From: CALMEC01 sp963706315
GTDB lineage: Bacteria; Actinomycetota; Thermoleophilia; Miltoncostaeales; Miltoncostaeaceae
Reading direction: 5' to 3'
Length of the DNA: 64,000 nucleotides
Assembly (NCBI GenBank): GCA_963706315.1
Contig: CAVPMA010000012.1
Span: forward strand, 46,289-110,288
A program made the position numbers and the translations under genes. Shown piece after piece: positions 59,769 through 64,000 of this stretch. How positions within the stretch are numbered: position 1 is the first letter of the stretch; each line of letters opens with the position of its first letter. Below the pieces are notes generated by a model that saw nothing but the letters and a program-made list of their open reading frames with translations, was not told where the DNA came from and searched no databases.

Positions 59769-61011
59769 TCACGACGACGACTCCTCCCTGAGGGGCTCTT
59801 CGAGGGCGGTATCGGGCGAGGACGGGGCCGGGCTGTCCCCGTAAAGGGGGACAGACCTGTCCCCAAGCGTCCCGGACCACCTGTCCCCACCTGTCCCCGC
59901 ATCTGTCCCCACCGCATCAGCAACAGGATTCTGGTCGACCTGTCCCGGGCTCTCGGGGAGAGGTTCGGTGGGGGACCTGTCCCCGCGGCTTGGGGACAGG
60001 TTTGGTGGCTCCCGCTCGGCGAGCCAACGCCGATACCGGAGGGCCGCCGAGAGGGTCTCATTCCGGACCTTCTGGCCGTGCTCGGCGAGGCGTTGGCGGG
60101 CCTTGTCGCGTCCCAGGTTCAGCGGCACCCCGAGCCCGTCGAGGAGGGCGGCGACCTCGAAGGTTCCCTCCGGCCAGGTCTCATCGACCCGCAGGAACCG
60201 CAGCGGGTCGCCGAGCAGGTCGAAGGCCACACGCGGAGGCACCCAGGCGATCCGGCGTTTCTCGGCGGCGAGGGTGACGCCCTGGGCACCACGGATCACC
60301 CGCCAGACGATGTCGGGGTCATCCCCCTTCGCTGAGCCGCCGCGCATCCCCTTCGCCGGGTCCTTGCCGGCGTGGTCGACGCGCACCCATGTCCAGCCGC
60401 GGGCCTTGACCTGGTTCCCGGTGAACCGGGCGAACGTCCGCATCGTGTCGTTCGAATTCTCCTCGCCGTCGGTCGCCCGGCCGATGCTGTCGATGATGAC
60501 CAGGACATGGCCGGCGGGCCGAAGCTCGCAGCTCGGCGTCGATGAACGCCAGCAGCGCCTTGCCGCCCTCGGGGGTTCCAGGCCAGGGAGTTTCGGCAGA
60601 GCCAGTACCGGAGGCGGTCGAGGTCGTCGGGGCGGTGCTCCATGTCGCCGAGCCGGTCGAGCACGTCGGTCTCGGTCATCTCGAAGCTCGAGGTAGAGGA
60701 CGAGCACGTCCTGGCGATTGGTGGCGAGTTCCGCGGCCAGCGCGAGCACGAGCAGGCTCTTCTGGGAGTCGTGCTTCGGCGTAGAGACGTGGCCGCGGCC
60801 GTCGGCGATGACCCCGTCGATGAGCCAGGCGGTGTCGCTCTCCCGTTGCCAGACCGCCTGCCAGTCGAGGCACGGTGACGGTTGCGAGGCGGCGAGATCT
60901 TCCGGCCTCGGGGGGAGGCGAGGAGGAGATCGTGAGCGGATCGCACACTGCCCAGGCGGACCAGGCGACTTCATCCAAGGTCTCGCGAACCTCGCGGGAA
61001 AGGTCGGTCAT
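59769..61011 (-). pseudogene. RepA-like AAA ATPase (frameshifted)
   Basis: Minus-strand coding similarity to RepA/AAA_25 replication ATPases. It starts at ATG 61011 (MTDLSREVRETLDEVAWSAW) and shifts frame near 60920. There follow an atypical Walker A region (KHDSQKSLLVLALAAEL), an FEMTETDVLDRLGDMEHRP block in another frame, EGGKALLAFIDAELR in a third, then back to VLVIIDSIGRATDGEE and DHAGKDPAKGMRGGSAKGDD. At least four single-base shifts are needed. The C-terminal 70 residues are encoded by the CTGTCCCC repeat region. Confidence 0.72.
59833..59999. repeat. Cluster of CTGTCCCC repeats (iteron-like)
   Basis: Eight exact copies of CTGTCCCC within 167 bp: plus-strand at 59833, 59857, 59881, 59891, 59903 and 59977, and inverted at 59847 and 59992; an imperfect copy is at 59940. 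They fall in all reading frames and both orientations of the RepA-like gene's 3' end, so the constraint is at the DNA level. A replication origin, Rep-binding iterons or an operator upstream of xis-int are candidate roles. Confidence 0.7.
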
Positions 61012-61315
61012 GAGATCGTTCTCCGCTCGTCACACTGGGCGCGCCATTTCCCGAGGCGGCGGCCCATGGCGAGGAAGTCGCGAAGCTCCCCTCGGCCGGG
61101 AGAGCTGCGAGCGCCGCGGCCCGTCGACGACGCTCCGCGCCGAGCCGATCAGGCCACTCGGCGGCCTCCAGGTACGCCCGCTCGACGGCGGCGACCGCCC
61201 ACACGAGCCGCTGCTCAGCGGCGGTCGACGCGCGCCCCCGAGCGCCAGCGGGAAGGCGGGGACGTACCGCGGGGCCGCGTCTGCAGCGGTCTTTCAACGC
61301 CGCCACCGCCACCAC
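61008..61315 (-). CDS. Short element protein (frameshifted), unknown
   Basis: The minus strand reads RLVWAVAAVERAYLEAAEW and ERRRRAAALAALPAEG in one frame, then ELRDFLAMGRRLGKWRAQCDE in another, ending at a TGA that overlaps the RepA-like start (ATGA). The tight overlap shows this is a real gene of the same operon. A small helical basic protein of unknown role; one base indel near 61080 is required. The start at 61315 is uncertain. Confidence 0.45.
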
Positions 61316-61927
61316 AACCGACGGCGACGGGGCGGCGCTCGTCGTCGTCGTCGGGATGGTCTGAATCCCCGTCGTCCGAGGACCACGTACCCACGCGTCG
61401 CCCCGCCCGGCGTGCCGATGCCGCCGCGGAACGCCGTTTCCGGAGTCCGCCGCGGCAGGGCCGGAGCTGCGGCCGGTAGCTGAGCGGGGCGACGGTGCGC
61501 AACGGTACGGCGCGAGCCCGTCGAACCTGTACCACCGGCCGAGCTGCCCAATACCCGGACGCCCTGACGGAGCAACGGGCCGACCTTTTCCGCCTCTCGA
61601 CCCTCGACACCCTCGATGCCGTCGGACTCCATCGGCTTGTCCGGGTCAGGCTGCGCATCCTCGCCCCACTCGTCGAGCCCCAGCTCTGCCGTGCATGCCG
61701 GATCAAGGTTCTTCACGAGCGTCGCACTGCCCGGCGGGCGGCCGGGCAGCAACCACGAGAGGCGGCCGTCGGCGTCGCGCCAGACCGTGAGCCAAGTCCG
61801 AGCGCCACGTCACGCAGCCGTCGCGCTCCTCGACATCGAAGCCTTCCCCGGCGAGGGCAGTATGGACCACATCACACACCTCGGGAGGAGCGTGTGCCGC
61901 GACATAGCGACCCAGTACGTCCAGCAT
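61294..61927 (-). CDS. Hypothetical element protein (frameshifted)
   Basis: ATG 61927 begins MLDVLGRYVAAHAPPEVCDV and continues GEGFDVEERDGCVTWRSDL; after an apparent shift near 61790 the protein-like text goes on as SATLVKNLDPACTAELGLDEW. The downstream end is unclear because composition becomes arginine-rich in every frame. No domain is recognised. Position between the terminase-like and RepA-like genes suggests an early or packaging function. Confidence 0.35.
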
Positions 61928-61955
61928 CTAGAAACTCTAATGGCCGGTCCGGACG

Positions 61956-62381
61956 TCACTCCGCCGGGTCCGCATCCGTGCGCCTCACGACCGTCAGCCG
62001 CGGCGGCTCCCCCGGCCGCCGATCCGGCGCAGACCCGGACCCGACTGGGCGGCCGCCCTTCCCGGGGCTCATGCTTCCCCACCGTTCCGGGAACCGACGT
62101 TCCAGGAACCACGCAGCCCCCTTCCAATCACCCGAAGGAGCTGCGCGACCGCCTCCGCCTCCGCCTGCCCCTCCGCCTGGCGGACCGCCGCGGTGAACCC
62201 CACGAACGGCTCACGCCCTGGCCGGTCGTCGCGACCCTCCCCCCGCCGCAACCACTCCGACGGGACATCCTTCCCGAGCCCGCACGAGCGCCCCCGCCGT
62301 GTCCAGCGGGACCCCGGACGCGACGAGGGCGACGATGCGCTCCCGCAGCTCGTGCGTGAGCTTCGACGGACGGCCCTTCAC
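61956..62381 (-). pseudogene. HTH protein resembling phage small terminase (frameshifted)
   Basis: GTG 62381 starts KGRPSKLTHELRERIVALV, then VPLDTA; after a shift, GKDVPSEWLRRGEGRDDRPG and FVGFTAAVRQAEGQAEAEAV; after another, GDWKGAAWFLERRFPERWG, ending at TGA 61956-61958 after VVRRTDADPAE. The homeodomain-like start plus the W-K-A-A-W-F-L-E-R-R-F-P-E-R-W-G signature is frequent in phage small terminase-type DNA-binding proteins. Two indels break it. It begins the early operon below a terminator. Confidence 0.6.
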
Positions 62382-62453
62382 GGCACGTCACATTGCCGGA
62401 CTCGAGGGGTTTCCGTCAGGAACCGGCGAGGCACGAGGGTAAGGGCCGCAACC

Positions 62454-62491
62454 AAAAGAAAGGGGCAACGGCGTTCTGCAACGCCGGTTGC
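62454..62491 (-). terminator. Rho-independent terminator on the minus strand
   Basis: Hairpin GCAAC-GGCGTT / AACGCC-G-GTTGC (62465-62491) with a CTGC loop, followed on the minus strand by CCCCTTTCTTTT. It would end transcription coming from the capsid side, just before the terminase-like gene. Confidence 0.65.
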
Positions 62492-63061
62492 GCTGCGCGC
62501 CGATACCGTCATCTCTACCGGCCGCCGTCGCGGCGGACGGCAGCCAGACCGACGGGCGTCGGCGGAGAGGGCGATCAACCTGGCTGACGCCCGGCCCACA
62601 GGGTCCAAGACCTCGCTGGCCCGATGCTCCGTCATCCGACCTTGACTCGGCTCCCCTGACCAAACTCGGACGGTGGGCCCGGTATCGGTGGGCTCCCCTC
62701 ATTGACGCCACCTCGCTCCTCGGAGATGCTGCGCTCGACCGTCGGGCATATGGGCATCGGCTCCGGGGGCTGGCACCGCCCTCCCACTTCGTGAAGAACC
62801 TCCGACGAGGAGGGTTCTTTCAGGCGGGGCAGTAGGCCCCGCTGGGCAGGGCAGCCGGTCCCGAACCACACCACCCAGCCCGGCCCGGCGGTCACTGTCC
62901 CCAGGTCAAGGCGGCTGACATCGCGGTCCTTCGGTTGCTTGGGTAGGAGAGCGCGGGATGTTGCCGTCGCACCCCCGTCCCGCGGCGAGGGTGGTGCGGC
63001 GTGGGGCCAGCGCAATCGAAAGGACCCTACGCCAGCGGCCGGGCAGCGCGGCATCATGGAG
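62492..63061. other. 570 bp without a recognised gene, with a hairpin
   Basis: No frame on either strand reads like a protein. A hairpin at 62794-62819 (AAGAACC-TCC / GGA-G-GGTTCTT followed by T) could be a plus-strand terminator. The region separates the head genes from the early genes and may hold a promoter for the early operon. Confidence 0.45.
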
Positions 63062-63485
63062 CTACGTCCCCGTGACGGGCAGGTGCCCGCCCAGGAACGT
63101 GATGACGGTGGCGTCCACCCTCATGCCCGTTGTCCCCCCGACAGCTGTCCCGCCTGCAGCGCCCCGCCGGAGGCGAGGTAGCCACGGATGTAGCGCTTGC
63201 TGCCGGTGTACCCGAGGACCGTGAGCCGCCGGAGCCGGTGAAGGTGGTGGTGCCGACAAGGCCCCCACCTTGGAAGTCGGCAGTCCCCGCGACGTTGTCG
63301 GATGACTCGTGGATGTAGGGGGCCACGGCGGCGGTGCCGATCGCGGACCCGAACGTGAACAGGACCATCGCTCCGACAGCCTTCGCCAGATCGACGGCGG
63401 TGCCGGTGAGGGCGGCGATGCCGGCGGTGCCGGAGAAGATCGTGGGATGCGACTCGCATTCATTCTTGTGATCGAACATCGGCAT
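63062..63485 (-). CDS. Small phage head protein (frameshifted)
   Basis: Minus-strand gene directly after the capsid gene, starting ATG 63485 (MPMFDHKNECESH) with GGGGG 7 nt upstream. It has a hydrophobic, alanine-rich first half (GIAALTGTAVDLAKAVGAMV), then FQGGGLVGTTTFTGSGG; after shifts come LTVLGYTGSKRYIRGYLASGG and TTGMRVDATVITFLGGHLPVTG. The GYTGSKRYIRG block recalls small HK97-phage proteins encoded after capsid. At least two indels are needed. Confidence 0.55.
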
Positions 63486-63500
63486 GATCGTTCCCCCTTT

Positions 63501-64000
63501 CTAGGCGAGGTTGATGCCGGACAGGACGTACATGGCCCGAGGTTGCATCGCCGCGAGGTCGAGCCGCGTGGTGGCCTTGATCGCCACCATGTCCGACTGG
63601 AACTTGAAGTCCCGGCTGACCTCGACCAGGAGCTGGAGCGGCGCACCAATGCCCAATGGCGGTTGTCAGCGATGTCGAGGTTCGTCGCGTCCTGCGTGCT
63701 GCCGACGGTCCTGGCGGCGTCGATGACGCTGGTGGTGTAGGCGGGGACGCCGAACAGGGACGGCGCGAAACCCCGACGTGGGGGACTCCAACTGGTTCTG
63801 CAGCAGGTAACGGTTGTCGCCGGACACGCCCGTCTTGATGTCGGAGAGGTCGGCGAAGGTCTTGTGGTGCATGAAGATGGAGCTTGGCCGCCCGTCAGCG
63901 ACGAGGACGGCGTCGAGGGCGTCCTTCACGTCCTGCACGGTGATCGCCGCGCCGTCGGTCGTGCCAAGAACGTCAGCGCCAACGCCGTCGGTGGCGACGA
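63501..64000 (-). CDS. HK97-fold major capsid protein (partial, frameshifted)
   Basis: Minus-strand gene entering from the right edge and ending TAG 63501-63503. Recognisable parts: VQDVKDALDAVLVADGRPS, MHHKTFADLSDIKTGVSGD, NRYLLQNQLESPTSG, then in another frame APSLFGVPAYTTSVIDAAR, and finally APLQLLVEVSRDFKFQSDM with AIKATTRLDLAAMQPRAMYVL. The FGVPAYTTSVI and FKFQSDMVAIKATTRLD parts are typical of the C-terminal A domain of HK97 capsids. Two indels at least. Confidence 0.75.

Larger units (their letters stand above)
57251..64000 (-). mobile_element. Integrated phage-like element (left part)
   Basis: From the tRNA-Leu remnant rightwards: a plus-strand cupredoxin cargo gene, then minus-strand int, xis, RepA-like ATPase, short unknown genes, a terminase-small-like protein, a small head protein and an HK97 capsid gene cut by the window end. 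All phage-type genes lie on one strand, with int at the attachment end. The right boundary is outside the window. The many frameshifts suggest decay or assembly error. Confidence 0.75.

Overview
This is a 64 kb stretch of very GC-rich, densely packed bacterial chromosome. Many genes start at GTG or TTG and overlap the previous stop by 4 bp. The complete division and cell-wall (dcw) cluster, a DNPR-type MurE (meso-diaminopimelate wall), a Tad pilus operon, leaderless-looking starts and a Gram-positive LexA box all point to an actinobacterium. The split glycine decarboxylase (separate alpha and beta subunits) is unlike ordinary Streptomyces or Mycobacterium and fits a deep lineage such as Thermoleophilia. 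That placement is inference.

Layout. 1-5358: threonine synthase, homoserine kinase, a class V aminotransferase, a divergent dihydropteroate synthase, GlpX fructose bisphosphatase and a small unknown protein, all on the plus strand. 5372-9035: an aldehyde dehydrogenase operon, a rearrangement scar where a LuxR gene and a membrane-protein gene are both cut off, two unknown proteins and a DUF192 protein. 9141-15877: response regulator, soluble histidine kinase, zinc-ribbon protein, CpaB, CpaE/TadZ, CpaF/TadA, TadB, TadC and a short Flp-like prepilin candidate. 15934-17865: a methyltransferase, a metallophosphoesterase and a small membrane protein whose promoter carries a LexA box. 18073-33560: mraZ-rsmH-ftsL-ftsI-murE-murF-mraY-murD-ftsW-murG-murC-murB-ftsQ-ftsZ, almost without gaps. 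33669-37998: the glycine cleavage system gcvT-H-PA-PB. 38004-40256: an orphan PglX-like DNA methyltransferase. 40330-57203: housekeeping and accessory genes (secreted repeat protein, geranylgeranyl-reductase-like enzyme, endonuclease III, DnaG, PPOX protein, quinone oxidoreductase, SRPBCC protein, PrmC relative, aquaporin, sulfatase, DUF2252, OsmC, flavin monooxygenase), plus a 237 bp foldback element.

57243-64000 looks like the left part of an integrated phage-like element. It begins at a tRNA-Leu 3'-half remnant (probable attL). It then carries a cupredoxin lipoprotein, a tyrosine integrase, an excisionase, a RepA-like ATPase with a cluster of CTGTCCCC repeats, a helix-turn-helix protein resembling small terminases, a small head protein and an HK97-type capsid gene that runs off the window. 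The compact int-xis-rep-terminase-capsid order recalls capsid-forming phage satellites.

Single-base frameshifts affect homoserine kinase, endonuclease III and aquaporin in the host part, and nearly every gene except int and xis in the element. Either the element is decaying or the assembly has residual indel errors; the sequence alone cannot decide.
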